DNA from: PALSA-1180 sp964624625
GTDB taxonomy: Bacteria; Oederibacteriota; Muellerivitia; Muellerivitales; Muellerivitaceae
Length of the DNA stretch: 64,000 bases
Assembly (NCBI GenBank): GCA_964624625.1
Contig: CAZUXW010000005.1
Coordinates: 1-64,000 of the forward strand
Direction: 5' to 3'
The translations under genes were made by a program, and so were the position numbers. The notes beneath the pieces are model-generated. The model did no database searches, had not been told where the DNA came from, and saw only the letters and a program-made list of their open reading frames with translations. Below are positions 25,626 to 33,611 of the stretch, one piece after another (positions within the stretch are counted from its first letter, which is position 1; every line of letters starts with the position of its first letter).

Positions 25626-26318
25626 ATGTCCCAATCCCATCAAATCGCCGAATCCGTTCAAGAGGTCCGGGGCCGGATCGGCGAAGCCGCGGTTCGATCC
25701 CATCGAAAGCCGGAAGACGTAAGCCTTCTGGTTGTCACTAAAACCTTGCCGGTTCAAACGCTCCAAACAGCTTATGACGCCGGTTTGCGGGATTTTGGGG
25801 AAAACCGGGTCCAGGAAGCCCTGGAAAAAATGGCAACACTTCCATTTGATATTCGCTGGCATCTGATCGGCCAGCTTCAAACCAATAAAATCAATAAAGC
25901 GCTTGGAAGGTTCACCCTGATTCATTCCATCGATTCGCTTCATCTGGCCGGGGCATTGTCGTCGAGGATCAAGGGGGAGGATCAGGACGTCCTTTTGGAG
26001 GTCAACACCTCCGGCGAAGACAGCAAGTCGGGAATGGTTCCCCAGGAAGCGGTACCGGCGGCGGAAACCATGTCCAAGCTTCCCGGTCTTCGGTTAAGGG
26101 GTTTGATGACGGTGGGTCCCTTGACGGAGGACGTCCAAAAACAGCGAGAATCTTTCAAAAAACTCAAGGGTTTGTTCGAGGACATCCGCCGGAGAGGATG
26201 GGCCGGCCAGGATTTTTCAATCCTCTCGATGGGAATGAGCGGGGATTTCGAGGCCGCCATCGAGGAAGGGTCGACTCTGGTCCGGGTGGGGACCGCGATC
26301 TTCGGTCCAAGGCCTTGA
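25626..26318 (+). CDS. YggS-family pyridoxal-phosphate homeostasis protein
   Basis: ATG 25626. The 230-residue protein is a fold-type III PLP barrel without a second domain. Lys39 in VVTKT matches the PLP Lys. HLIGQLQTNK and SMGMSGDFEAAIEEGSTLVRVGTAIFG are the family's other two signatures. YggS proteins keep PLP levels and amino-acid pools balanced rather than catalysing a known reaction. It heads a yggS-proC-yggT-like-DUF167 group, an arrangement seen in many bacteria. Confidence 0.95.
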   Translation: MSQSHQIAESVQEVRGRIGEAAVRSHRKPEDVSLLVVTKTLPVQTLQTAYDAGLRDFGENRVQEALEKMATLPFDIRWHLIGQLQTNKINKALGRFTLIHSIDSLHLAGALSSRIKGEDQDVLLEVNTSGEDSKSGMVPQEAVPAAETMSKLPGLRLRGLMTVGPLTEDVQKQRESFKKLKGLFEDIRRRGWAGQDFSILSMGMSGDFEAAIEEGSTLVRVGTAIFGPRP

Positions 26319-26380
26319 AAAAAGGTTTCAGAACAACCCCTTCCCCCTTAAAATAAACGGACTTCGGAAAGGGAACTGGC

Positions 26381-27202
26381 ATGAAAGTAAAACAAAAAAC
26401 CGTCATTTTCGGCATCGGCGCCATGGGAGGCGCCCTGGTCAAGGGCTGGATCTCCTCCAAAATGATTCCGCCTTCCAACATTACCGCCGTGGACCTGGAT
26501 CTTGAAAAATGCAAAAAGATGGCCAAGCAGTACAAAATTAAAACGACCGCTGAACCAACCAAAGCCCTCAAGGGCGCCGGCCTCATCCTTTTAGCCGTAA
26601 AGCCCCAGCAAATGACCGAACTCCTCATGGGAGCCGGGGCTTTATTCCCGAAAAATGCCCTCGTGGTTTCCATCGCGGCAGGCGTCTCAACGGCCCAAAT
26701 TGAAAAAAATCTTCCCCAGGGATGTCCCGTGGTCCGGGTGATGCCCAATACCCCGGCCCTATTGGGAGCCGGCATGGCGGCGGTGGCGCCGGGGGGGCGG
26801 GCGAAAAATCCCCACGTGAAATTGGTTTTATCCCTCTTCGCGGCGGTGGGGAAATCGGTCCAGGTGACGGAGGGTCAAATGGATATGGTGACGGCCGTAT
26901 CAGGCAGCGGCCCCGCCTACATCTTCCATATGATTGAGGCCATGAACGAGGCGGCGGTAAAGGGCGGGTTGGAGCCTAAGATCGCCCAAGAGTTGGTCGC
27001 CCAGACCGTTTATGGCGCCGCCCGGATGGTTTTAGAAACCGGCAAGAGCCCCGAGGAATTGCGGGTTCAAGTCACATCCCCCGGCGGTACGACCCAAGCC
27101 GCCTTGGCCATGATGGCCGAAAAGGGCTTTAGGGAAACCATCCAAGCCGCCATTGAGGCGGCGGCCAGGCGAAGCGTCGAATTAAGGGAAGGGAAGAAAT
27201 AA
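26381..27202 (+). CDS. proC: pyrroline-5-carboxylate reductase
   Basis: ATG 26381. The 273-residue protein starts with a Rossmann motif (VIFGIGAMGGALVKGW). It contains VVRVMPNTPALLGAGMAA and the ProC signature (VTAVSGSGPAYIF ... ELVAQTVYGAARMV ... VTSPGGTTQAAL). It reduces pyrroline-5-carboxylate to proline with NAD(P)H, the last step of proline synthesis. Full length for the family. Confidence 0.97.
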   Translation: MKVKQKTVIFGIGAMGGALVKGWISSKMIPPSNITAVDLDLEKCKKMAKQYKIKTTAEPTKALKGAGLILLAVKPQQMTELLMGAGALFPKNALVVSIAAGVSTAQIEKNLPQGCPVVRVMPNTPALLGAGMAAVAPGGRAKNPHVKLVLSLFAAVGKSVQVTEGQMDMVTAVSGSGPAYIFHMIEAMNEAAVKGGLEPKIAQELVAQTVYGAARMVLETGKSPEELRVQVTSPGGTTQAALAMMAEKGFRETIQAAIEAAARRSVELREGKK

Positions 27203-27203
27203 A

Positions 27204-27497
27204 ATGGGCTTCTTCATCACGGATATGGCTTATCTCCTGGCGCTGTTGTTGAACCTGGCGGCTTTTCTCCTTTTCGCGGAATGGCTGGTTCATTCCCTGC
27301 CCGGCGCCGGGCTCAACGGGATCCGTAAATTATTGTTTGAGGCTTCTTTTCCTTTATTGAGGTGGAGCGATTCATTTTTATCCGTTACGGGCCGGGCATT
27401 TCATTCCAGGGGGCTCTTGACCGGGCTTTTGTTGTTAATGATTGAGCATTACGCCGTGCCTTGGCTGGTCATCCTAAGCTACTCCCTGCGGGGTTGA
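27204..27497 (+). CDS. small membrane protein in the YggT position
   Basis: ATG 27204, one base after the proC stop. The 97-residue product has two hydrophobic segments (MAYLLALLLNLAAFLLFAEWLVHSL and the last ~25 residues), joined by RKLLFEASFPLLRWSDSFL. This amphipathic linker resembles the P-x-x-R-x-x-D connection of YggT. Sequence identity to YggT is weak, but the location between proC and a DUF167 gene is exactly that of yggT. Function unknown; YggT has been linked to osmotic or turgor responses. Confidence 0.6.
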   Translation: MGFFITDMAYLLALLLNLAAFLLFAEWLVHSLPGAGLNGIRKLLFEASFPLLRWSDSFLSVTGRAFHSRGLLTGLLLLMIEHYAVPWLVILSYSLRG

Positions 27498-27501
27498 TTT
27501 C

Positions 27502-27822
27502 GTGGGGCCCCTGGAAATTAAGGAATCCCTTGAGGGATGCTCCTTTGCCTTGAGGGTCGCCCCCCGGTCCCAGAGGAATGAGGCGGTTGGAATCGAAAAT
27601 GGGGTTTTGAAATTAAGGATCCAAGCCCCGCCGGCGGAAGGCGCCGCCAATGAGGCGGTTATAGCCTTCCTGGCGGGCCTCGTAAAGAGGCCGAAAAGCT
27701 CGATCAAGGTTTTCCGCGGATTAAAGTCCCGGAACAAAGCGGTCAGGATCCAAGGCATCAAGGCGCTGGAATTAAAAAAACTGTTTGAAAATAACATGTC
27801 CAAAGGGGAAAACCATGGCTGA
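27502..27822 (+). CDS. DUF167 (YggU-like) family protein
   Basis: The start is GTG 27502. The 106-residue protein shows the DUF167 pattern LRVAPRSQRNEAVG, LKLRIQAPPAEGAANEAVIAFLA and SSIKVFRGLKSRNKAVRIQG. The structure of this family is known from YggU, but its biochemical function is not. Its end overlaps the start of the phosphorylase gene by 8 bases, implying translational coupling. Confidence 0.9.
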   Translation: MGPLEIKESLEGCSFALRVAPRSQRNEAVGIENGVLKLRIQAPPAEGAANEAVIAFLAGLVKRPKSSIKVFRGLKSRNKAVRIQGIKALELKKLFENNMSKGENHG

Positions 27823-28642
27823 ATTATTTGACCAGATCCAGGAATCGGCAAAGGAGATCCGCAAATCGGCTCCAGCCGCCCCGAAGGTGGGGATTATTCT
27901 GGGAACGGGACTGGGAGCATTGGCCCACGAAATCAAGGATCAGACCGTCATCCCCTACGGCAAAATACCCCATTTCCCCCTCTCCACGGTGGAGTCGCAC
28001 GCCGGGGAGCTGGTGTTTGGCAAGCTGGGAAACACCCCTGTCGTGGCCATGAAAGGCCGCTTTCACAGGTACGAGGGCTATACGCTTCAACAGGTGACCT
28101 TCCCGGTGAGGGTCATGAAGGCTCTGGGGATACAATATTTATTGGTATCCAACGCCTGCGGCGGGATGAACCGCGCCTATAACCCGGGCGATTTAATGAT
28201 CATCGAGGACCATGTGAACCTGATGGGGGACAACCCCTTAATCGGGAAAAATGATGACCGTTTGGGGCCCCGCTGGCCCGATATGGTCGAGCCCTATTCC
28301 AGGGAACTGATCGCCTTGGCCGAAAAGATCGCTTGGGAAAAGCGGATCGCCGTGCAAAAGGGGGTCTATGTGGCTGTGACGGGGCCGAATTTGGAAACGA
28401 GGGCCGAGTACCGGTGGCTTTCCACCTTCGCCGACGTGGTGGGCATGTCCACCGTGCCGGAGGTGGTGGTGGCGGTTCACGAGGGCCTCAAGGTTTTAGG
28501 GATATCGGTGGTCACGGACAAGTGCGTGGCGGACCTGCTGGAGCCGGCGGACATTCAAAAAATCATCAAGCACGCCCAGGAAGCCGAGCCTAAATTGACC
28601 ATCCTGATGAAGGAAGTCGCCATGGCCCTGGAGAAAAAATAA
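27815..28642 (+). CDS. purine-nucleoside phosphorylase family enzyme (PNP or methylthioadenosine phosphorylase)
   Basis: ATG 27815 with AAAGGGG upstream; the frame is open from 27785 inside the preceding gene. The 275-residue protein has all type-I PNP motifs: IILGTGLGALA (phosphate loop), STVESHAGELVFG, MKGRFHRYEGY, NACGGMNRAYNPGDLMIIEDHVN and VAVTGPNLETRAEYRWL with VVGMSTVPE. It cleaves purine nucleosides with phosphate to free base and (deoxy)ribose-1-phosphate. The next gene, 3 bases away, is mtnA, so methylthioadenosine may be the real substrate. The motif GTGLG rather than GGSG favours a PNP-type ancestor. Confidence 0.93.
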   Translation: MAELFDQIQESAKEIRKSAPAAPKVGIILGTGLGALAHEIKDQTVIPYGKIPHFPLSTVESHAGELVFGKLGNTPVVAMKGRFHRYEGYTLQQVTFPVRVMKALGIQYLLVSNACGGMNRAYNPGDLMIIEDHVNLMGDNPLIGKNDDRLGPRWPDMVEPYSRELIALAEKIAWEKRIAVQKGVYVAVTGPNLETRAEYRWLSTFADVVGMSTVPEVVVAVHEGLKVLGISVVTDKCVADLLEPADIQKIIKHAQEAEPKLTILMKEVAMALEKK

Positions 28643-28645
28643 AAG

Positions 28646-29707
28646 ATGACACCGAAATTAAGGCCGATCCTGTGGAAAAAAAATCAGCTCCTCCTTTTGG
28701 AGCAAAGGCTCCTGCCGTTTAAGGAAATTTGGGTCCGCTGCGACACGGTGGAAAAGGTGGCCAAAGCCATCGAGGAGATGACCGTCCGGGGTGCCCCCGC
28801 CATCGGGATCACGGCGGCCTACGGCGTGGCCCTGGCGGCGGTAAAATCCCGAGCGAAAAACCCCGAGGCTTTTGCCCGCGAGGTTGGGAAGGCGATTATC
28901 CGGCTTCGGAAAACCAGGCCCACCGCCGTCAACCTTTTTTGGGCCCTGGACCGGATGGGGGACCACCTCCGATCCATGGAAGGCCTGCCGGTACTTGAGC
29001 AAAAAAAACTCATGGAAAAAGAAGCGGTCCAGATCCATTTGGATGACGAGGCCCTTTGTTCCAGGCTGGGTTACTTTGGCTCCCAACTTTTGAAAAATTG
29101 CCGCAATGTCCTAACCCATTGCAACACGGGAGCCCTGGCCACGGGTGGGGACGGTACGGCCCTGGCCGCAATTACGGAAGCGGCCAAGCGCAACCAGAAG
29201 CTTCACGTCTGGGTAGACGAGACGCGGCCCTACCTCCAGGGAGCCCGCTTGACCGCCTATGAGGTGGCCCATGCGGGCATTGATTTCCACCTGATCACGG
29301 ACAATATGTCAGCCTCATTGATGAAACTGGGAAAAGTGGACGCCGTCATCGTGGGAGCGGACCGGATCGTGGCCAATGGGGACACGGCGAATAAAATCGG
29401 CACCTACGCCTTGGCGGTCTTGGCCAAGTCACACCATATTCCATTTTACGTTTCGGCACCCACGACGACCCTTGATTTGACCATGAAAACAGGCGGGGAA
29501 ATCGTCATCGAACAGCGAAATTCAAGGGAAGTGACCCATCCCCAGGGAATTGCCATTGCCAAAGCCGACTATCCGGTGTATAACCCCGCCTTCGATGTGA
29601 CTCCGGGGTCCTTGATTACCGCGATCATCATGGAAACAGGCGTTTGCCGTCCGCCCTATGGGCGGTCGCTTAAGGCGGCTTTGGCCGCCGGGCATTACTC
29701 GCGATGA
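28646..29707 (+). CDS. mtnA: S-methyl-5-thioribose-1-phosphate isomerase
   Basis: ATG 28646. The 353-residue protein has the aldose-ketose isomerase motifs of MtnA: VRGAPAIGITAAYGVALA, THCNTGALATGGDGTALA with catalytic Cys159, WVDETRPYLQGARLTAYE, and VGADRIVANGDTANKIGTY with Asp239. The tail is EVTHPQGI ... NPAFDVTPGSLITAI. It isomerises methylthioribose-1-phosphate to the ribulose form in methionine salvage. Together with the upstream phosphorylase it covers the first two steps after methylthioadenosine; the later mtnBCD-type enzymes are not nearby. Confidence 0.97.
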   Translation: MTPKLRPILWKKNQLLLLEQRLLPFKEIWVRCDTVEKVAKAIEEMTVRGAPAIGITAAYGVALAAVKSRAKNPEAFAREVGKAIIRLRKTRPTAVNLFWALDRMGDHLRSMEGLPVLEQKKLMEKEAVQIHLDDEALCSRLGYFGSQLLKNCRNVLTHCNTGALATGGDGTALAAITEAAKRNQKLHVWVDETRPYLQGARLTAYEVAHAGIDFHLITDNMSASLMKLGKVDAVIVGADRIVANGDTANKIGTYALAVLAKSHHIPFYVSAPTTTLDLTMKTGGEIVIEQRNSREVTHPQGIAIAKADYPVYNPAFDVTPGSLITAIIMETGVCRPPYGRSLKAALAAGHYSR

Positions 29708-30114
29708 GCCAGGAAACAACCCTCTTCGAGGATGACCGCTATTGCCTTTGTTGCGGGGAAAAGAACCCCCTGGGCTTCAAGATGAGGTTTCGCTTTGAGG
29801 AAGGGAAGATTTTATCGGAAACGGTCATCCCGAAGGAGTACCAGGGTTTCGCCGGGGTGGTCCATGGAGGGATCCTGGGAACACTGTTGGACGAGGTGAT
29901 GGTCAACCTCTATTGGCTGAGGGGTGAAAAGGCAGTAACGGCCGAATATCAAGTCAGGCTCAAGGCCCCCTGTCCGGTGGATCAAAAGGTCTTCTTGTCG
30001 GCTTGGCGCACGGAGTCGAAAGGCAAACTTCATCTCACCGCGGCGGAAGCCAGGTTGGGGGATGGAACGGTCGTGGCTGAGGCCACGGCTAAGTGCATGA
30101 AGATAAAATCGTAA
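29704..30114 (+). CDS. PaaI-like hotdog-fold thioesterase
   Basis: The start overlaps the mtnA stop (ATGA), so translation is probably coupled. The 136-residue protein has an N-terminal CLCCGEKNPLGFKMRF motif seen in one branch of the family. The hotdog core is VVHGGILGTLLDEVMVNLYW, in which HGG and the Asp/Glu of LDE are the usual catalytic or substrate-positioning region. It probably hydrolyses an acyl-CoA; the substrate cannot be deduced. No obvious metabolic link to methionine salvage is known to me. Confidence 0.88.
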   Translation: MSQETTLFEDDRYCLCCGEKNPLGFKMRFRFEEGKILSETVIPKEYQGFAGVVHGGILGTLLDEVMVNLYWLRGEKAVTAEYQVRLKAPCPVDQKVFLSAWRTESKGKLHLTAAEARLGDGTVVAEATAKCMKIKS

Positions 30115-30119
30115 TGCTG

Positions 30120-30147
30120 TTGCGGTAAACGGGTTTCCTGTTAAACT
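30120..30147 (+). promoter_or_regulatory. possible promoter for the small ribosomal-protein gene
   Basis: TTGCGG (30120-30125) and TAAACT (30142-30147) are spaced 16 bases. A 6-bp hairpin, GGCCGT/ACGGCC (30162-30175), lies in the leader. Confidence 0.35.
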
Positions 30148-30200
30148 GTGGTGCGAAAAGAGGCCGTTGACGGCCCAATTCTTATTTGGAGGATTTTCGA

Positions 30201-30305
30201 ATGCCTTGTGGTAGAAAACGCCATCGTCAAAAGATTAAAACCCATAAGCGTAAAAAGCACCGTAAAAAGATGCGGGCCTTGCTGCGGCGGCAAGGCAGGC
30301 TCTAA
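30201..30305 (+). CDS. AURKAIP1/COX24-domain mini ribosomal protein (bacterial mS38-like)
   Basis: This gene encodes only 34 residues and is easy to miss. GGAGG (30188-30192) is well placed before ATG 30201. The peptide starts MPCGRKRHRQKIKTHKRKK and continues with Lys/Arg-rich sequence. This is the pattern of the tiny AURKAIP1/COX24-domain proteins of Bacteroidota and related phyla (MPSGKKRKRHK-type starts), considered small-subunit ribosomal proteins. It likely sits in the ribosome close to rRNA. It may be co-transcribed with the GGDEF gene, which begins 7 bases later. Confidence 0.88.
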   Translation: MPCGRKRHRQKIKTHKRKKHRKKMRALLRRQGRL

Positions 30306-30311
30306 GCTGAC

Positions 30312-32465
30312 TTGGCGCTGGTGAGCCCGGTTTCCTGGTTTTCAAACCAAAAAGCCCTTAAGTGGCTCGCCCTTAGCGTCATTGCGGCAGGGTTGCTCCT
30401 AGCCGGAAGCGGTATCTGCATAAACCATCCAATCGAAAATACCGGTTGGATGGTTTTTTCTTGGTTGCTAACCTTCCTTTGGTTTTTCCTCTTAATCCGC
30501 TTCAAAATTTTATCAGGCCCGAACCGCGTTTTTTTCCTGTTGGGAACCATTGTCGCGCTCAATTTGCTGGCACAAAGCACGGGCCGGGAACAATCGCCCC
30601 TTGTTTTGGCGGTTTTTTTACTGATGGGGATCGCTTCCTGGGAAGGGGACGCCAAATATGGTTTTTGGGTGGCGATTCTATTCAGCCTATTAGAGGCCTT
30701 CTATCCCCAGGAAGATTACTCCCTCCAAAGGCATTCCAACCTGGTGCTTTACCTGCGGTGGGCCACTTTCCTGGTCTCGGCCTTTTTTTTAGCCAGGGTG
30801 GTCAAAACGCGGAAAGAAAAAGAACAATTGGACCATCATTTGGAATCCCTCAAAAACGAGGCGGTCCAGCTGGCCAGCGACGCCGAACCTTCCTCTTTCA
30901 ACGTGCCCAAGGACAAGCTTTTAATGGAGGAGGGCCGCCTCTCGGCGCGAATGGGAACCGTGATGGAATTGGAAGAGTCCCTGACCCGCCAATTGACCCT
31001 TTTCCAGAAAACCCTTCCGGTCCATACAGCGGTGTTTTTCCTGCTGACCACCGTGGGCGAAAAGAAGGCGCTGCGCCTCAGGGCTTTCTCCAGCGAATCC
31101 GATTCGGTGGCTTCTGACGTGACGATCCTGCCGGGCGAAACCCTCATCGGCCTGGCCGCCAAGGAAGGACGCAAGGTACTGTTGAACCAGATGCCGGTGG
31201 AAAGCGCCAAAGCCCTTCCTTATTACTTGAAACCCAGTACGGTCGGTTCCTTCCTGGCTTATCCCATTTACCTGGACCAAGCCCAATCCGACCCTCGGTT
31301 GGGGGGCGAGTCGGAACTGGTAGGCGTCCTGGTCTTGGACCATCCGGGGGAGGAATATTTTAGCGAGCCCAAAATCGGTTTGGTGGAGCGGTTTGGGAAA
31401 TTGTTGGCGGATACGATCCACGGCGCCAGGGTGATGCATTTCTCAAAGACGAAAACTAGGAATTTACACGCCCTCTACGAGGTCTCCCACTCATTTTCCA
31501 CCTTGCTGGAGATGGGTCCGGTTTTGGAAACGGCCTTGAAGACGGCCAAGGAAATATCCCCCTGTGATTCGGCCTATATTGCCCTGGTGGAAGGGGACGG
31601 GAAGAAGTTCCGCATCATCGGCAGGTGGGACAAAGTCGCGGCCAGGGAAAAAGCCGATTTCTTGGAGGATGATTTGGCCGCCTGGGTGCTGGAAAACAAA
31701 AGACCCATCAGGTATACGAGGGGCCAGAAGGATAAAAGCCTCCTGGCTTTTTCGAAAAAGGAGGGCATGCTGGGTTCGACCCAATCCTTTCTTTTGACGC
31801 CACTGCTGGTAGGGGAGGATGTTTTGGGGGTCATCCGGCTCAACAGCCAAACGCAGGATGCCTACCAGGAATACGACCAAGATGTCTTGATGACCCTGGG
31901 CAACCAAACAGCGATGGCCTTGAAGAACGCTTGGAATGTGCAGGACATCCAGGACATGGCGACCCGCGATGGGTTGACCGGCGTTTATAACCACAGGTAT
32001 TTCCAGGAAAAACTTGGGGAGGAATTGGCCAAGGCGGAGCGTTACAACAAGGATCTAAGCCTGGCGCTGCTGGACGTGGATCATTTTAAAAAGTTCAACG
32101 ATAGCTACGGGCACCAAGAAGGCGATAAGGTCCTTAAAATTGTTTCCCAGATCATCCAAAATACCATAAGAAATAAAGTCGACACCGTGGCCCGATATGG
32201 GGGAGAGGAATTCGCCATCGTCCTCCCGGAGGCCGACGGCAATGTCGGGAGGGAACTGGCGGACCGGGTCCGAAAAAACATCGAGAGCCATCTTTTCGAG
32301 AATAACGGAAAGACCCTCTATCGAGTGACGGTTTCCATCGGTGTTGCTTCCTATCCCTTTGATGCCAGGGAACAAAAGAGTTTGATTCAATTGGCCGATA
32401 AGGCCCTCTACCAATGTAAAGCGGACGGACGAAACTGTGTCCGAAAGTTTACGGCGCAGGATTAA
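30312..32465 (+). CDS. membrane diguanylate cyclase with two GAF domains (GAF-GAF-GGDEF)
   Basis: The start is TTG 30312 (GTG 30321 is an alternative). The first ~165 residues hold about five or six membrane helices, followed by a coiled coil (~165-215). Two GAF-like domains cover ~215-375 and ~385-540. The GGDEF domain (~550-717) has DVDHFKKFNDSYGHQEGD and the active-site motif GGEEF (630-634), so it should make cyclic di-GMP. The usual RxxD inhibitory site reads NKVD, so classical product inhibition is probably lost. Cyclic di-GMP often controls motility, and the flagellar locus begins just downstream. Confidence 0.93.
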   Translation: MALVSPVSWFSNQKALKWLALSVIAAGLLLAGSGICINHPIENTGWMVFSWLLTFLWFFLLIRFKILSGPNRVFFLLGTIVALNLLAQSTGREQSPLVLAVFLLMGIASWEGDAKYGFWVAILFSLLEAFYPQEDYSLQRHSNLVLYLRWATFLVSAFFLARVVKTRKEKEQLDHHLESLKNEAVQLASDAEPSSFNVPKDKLLMEEGRLSARMGTVMELEESLTRQLTLFQKTLPVHTAVFFLLTTVGEKKALRLRAFSSESDSVASDVTILPGETLIGLAAKEGRKVLLNQMPVESAKALPYYLKPSTVGSFLAYPIYLDQAQSDPRLGGESELVGVLVLDHPGEEYFSEPKIGLVERFGKLLADTIHGARVMHFSKTKTRNLHALYEVSHSFSTLLEMGPVLETALKTAKEISPCDSAYIALVEGDGKKFRIIGRWDKVAAREKADFLEDDLAAWVLENKRPIRYTRGQKDKSLLAFSKKEGMLGSTQSFLLTPLLVGEDVLGVIRLNSQTQDAYQEYDQDVLMTLGNQTAMALKNAWNVQDIQDMATRDGLTGVYNHRYFQEKLGEELAKAERYNKDLSLALLDVDHFKKFNDSYGHQEGDKVLKIVSQIIQNTIRNKVDTVARYGGEEFAIVLPEADGNVGRELADRVRKNIESHLFENNGKTLYRVTVSIGVASYPFDAREQKSLIQLADKALYQCKADGRNCVRKFTAQD

Positions 32466-32514
32466 CGGTAAAAGTCGGCAATTCCCGTGAAAAAAGAGGG
32501 GGAGCCCCATATGT

Positions 32515-32538
32515 GGTAGGGTTGGGTTAGGCCCTACC
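32515..32538. other. 7-bp hairpin downstream of the GGDEF gene
   Basis: GGTAGGG (32515-32521) pairs with CCCTACC (32532-32538) around a 10-base loop. No T-run follows on the plus strand, so termination here is uncertain. Confidence 0.35.
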
Positions 32539-32618
32539 AAAAAGTGTGGCCCTGATCAAAAAAATAGATGGAACCACCGAAGTCATTCATTCTTTCTTTC
32601 CTAAATTTTCATTCTTCT

Positions 32619-32637
32619 TACAATGACACTGTCATTG
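32619..32637 (+). promoter_or_regulatory. predicted autoregulatory operator overlapping the -10 box of the HspR/MerR-like gene
   Basis: CAATGACACTGTCATTG (32621-32637) is a perfect 17-bp palindrome centred on one base. It overlaps a -10-like TACAAT (32619-32624); the -35 is weak. The block AATGACACT recurs at the flgB promoter. The palindrome is 43 bases upstream of the regulator start. Confidence 0.7.
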
Positions 32638-32679
32638 AGCTTAGCGGGGTATTGTCAACCTCCTGTTAAAAGGAATGAA

Positions 32680-32940
32680 ATGATCCTGACGATAAGAGAA
32701 ATCGCGACAAAGCTTGGTGTCCATGAGCAAACCCTCCGCAACTGGGAACGCCTAGGTTTATTAAAGATTTCACGCTTTGGCGGAAATCGAACCCGTATTT
32801 ACAACGAAAAAGACCTCCTGCTTTGCAAAAAAATAGCGAGCTTTTCCGGCCAGGGAATCAACCTGCGCGGAATAAAGGTCTTGCTTGCTCGTGAAAAAAA
32901 TGAAAAACCGAAGTTGGTTGGAGCGAATCACCGACATTAA
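32680..32940 (+). CDS. HspR/MerR-like transcriptional regulator
   Basis: ATG 32680 is chosen because AAAAGGA precedes it; the open frame from 32623 would run through the operator palindrome. The 86-residue protein is essentially one winged helix-turn-helix. TIREIATKLGVHEQTLRNWE is the recognition unit, GGNRTRIYNEKDL the wing, and GQGINLRGIKVLLAR a helix, closely resembling HspR-type MerR proteins. It lacks an effector or dimerisation coiled coil. No dnaK, clpB or other heat-shock gene is nearby; its neighbours are a GGDEF gene and the flagellar operon. The shared operator sequences suggest it represses itself and controls flgB (inference). Confidence 0.85.
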   Translation: MILTIREIATKLGVHEQTLRNWERLGLLKISRFGGNRTRIYNEKDLLLCKKIASFSGQGINLRGIKVLLAREKNEKPKLVGANHRH

Positions 32941-33019
32941 AGTTTGAAAACCGTGTCAAGAATTAAACGAAGGAGGTGGCCGTAAAGACCAGGAAAATGA
33001 AGGGTTTTTGAGAGGTTAG

Positions 33020-33054
33020 TTCTTGACAGAGGTAAAAGCTTTGTCATAATGACA
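33020..33054 (+). promoter_or_regulatory. flagellar operon promoter with overlapping palindromic operator
   Basis: TTGACA (33023-33028) and CATAAT (33045-33050) are 16 bases apart. TGTCATAATGACA (33042-33054) is a perfect 13-bp palindrome covering the -10 box. The -35 is part of TTCTTGACA (33020-33028), the exact reverse complement of TGTCAAGAA at 32954-32962. No sigma-54 or sigma-28 consensus is evident. The flgB start is 135 bases downstream. Confidence 0.7.
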
Positions 33055-33185
33055 CTAATTTTTCGCCGCTGACGGAATTTTGAACTTCATTTTTCTCTTC
33101 GATTGGGCCGCCTCAGATTCGCTTTTGCAAAAGCAGTCCGAATGTAAAATTGCGCTTGGAATAAAAATCTCCAACAGGAGTTAGC

Positions 33186-33608
33186 GTGGTCAACCCAATC
33201 AGCTTTATTGATCCCTTGGCGGTTTTGCAAAAAGGCCTCGACGCCCTCGCCACCCAACACGAAGTCATCGCCAACAATTTATCCAATTTGGATACCCCGC
33301 AATTCAAACGTTCGGTGGTTTCCTTCCAGGACAAACTAAAGGCCGCGATCAACATTAACGAGCCATCGCCTTTATGGCGGACCCATCCCATGCATTTTCC
33401 GATCGATAAAAAAGTGTCCCTGGATAATTTCAAGCCCGATGTCCGAACCATCACCGAAACCATCGGACGAAATGACGGCAATAACGTGGATCTGGAAATG
33501 GAATCCGGTTTGCTTGCGGAAAACAACCTTCTTTATAACAGCATGGCGGATGTCACCAGCCGCTACATGGCCAATCTTCGGCACGCGATCTCGGAAGGGA
33601 GGCAATAA
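33186..33608 (+). CDS. flgB: flagellar basal-body rod protein FlgB
   Basis: The start is GTG 33186 behind AGGAG. The 140-residue protein begins with LQKGLDALATQHEVIANNLSNLDTPQFKR, the rod-protein N-terminal motif. The C-terminal helix has the matching NNLLYNSMADVTSRYMANLRHAI. FlgB forms the proximal rod. It opens the flagellar operon, directly downstream of the predicted regulated promoter. Confidence 0.96.
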   Translation: MVNPISFIDPLAVLQKGLDALATQHEVIANNLSNLDTPQFKRSVVSFQDKLKAAININEPSPLWRTHPMHFPIDKKVSLDNFKPDVRTITETIGRNDGNNVDLEMESGLLAENNLLYNSMADVTSRYMANLRHAISEGRQ

Positions 33609-33611
33609 TCC

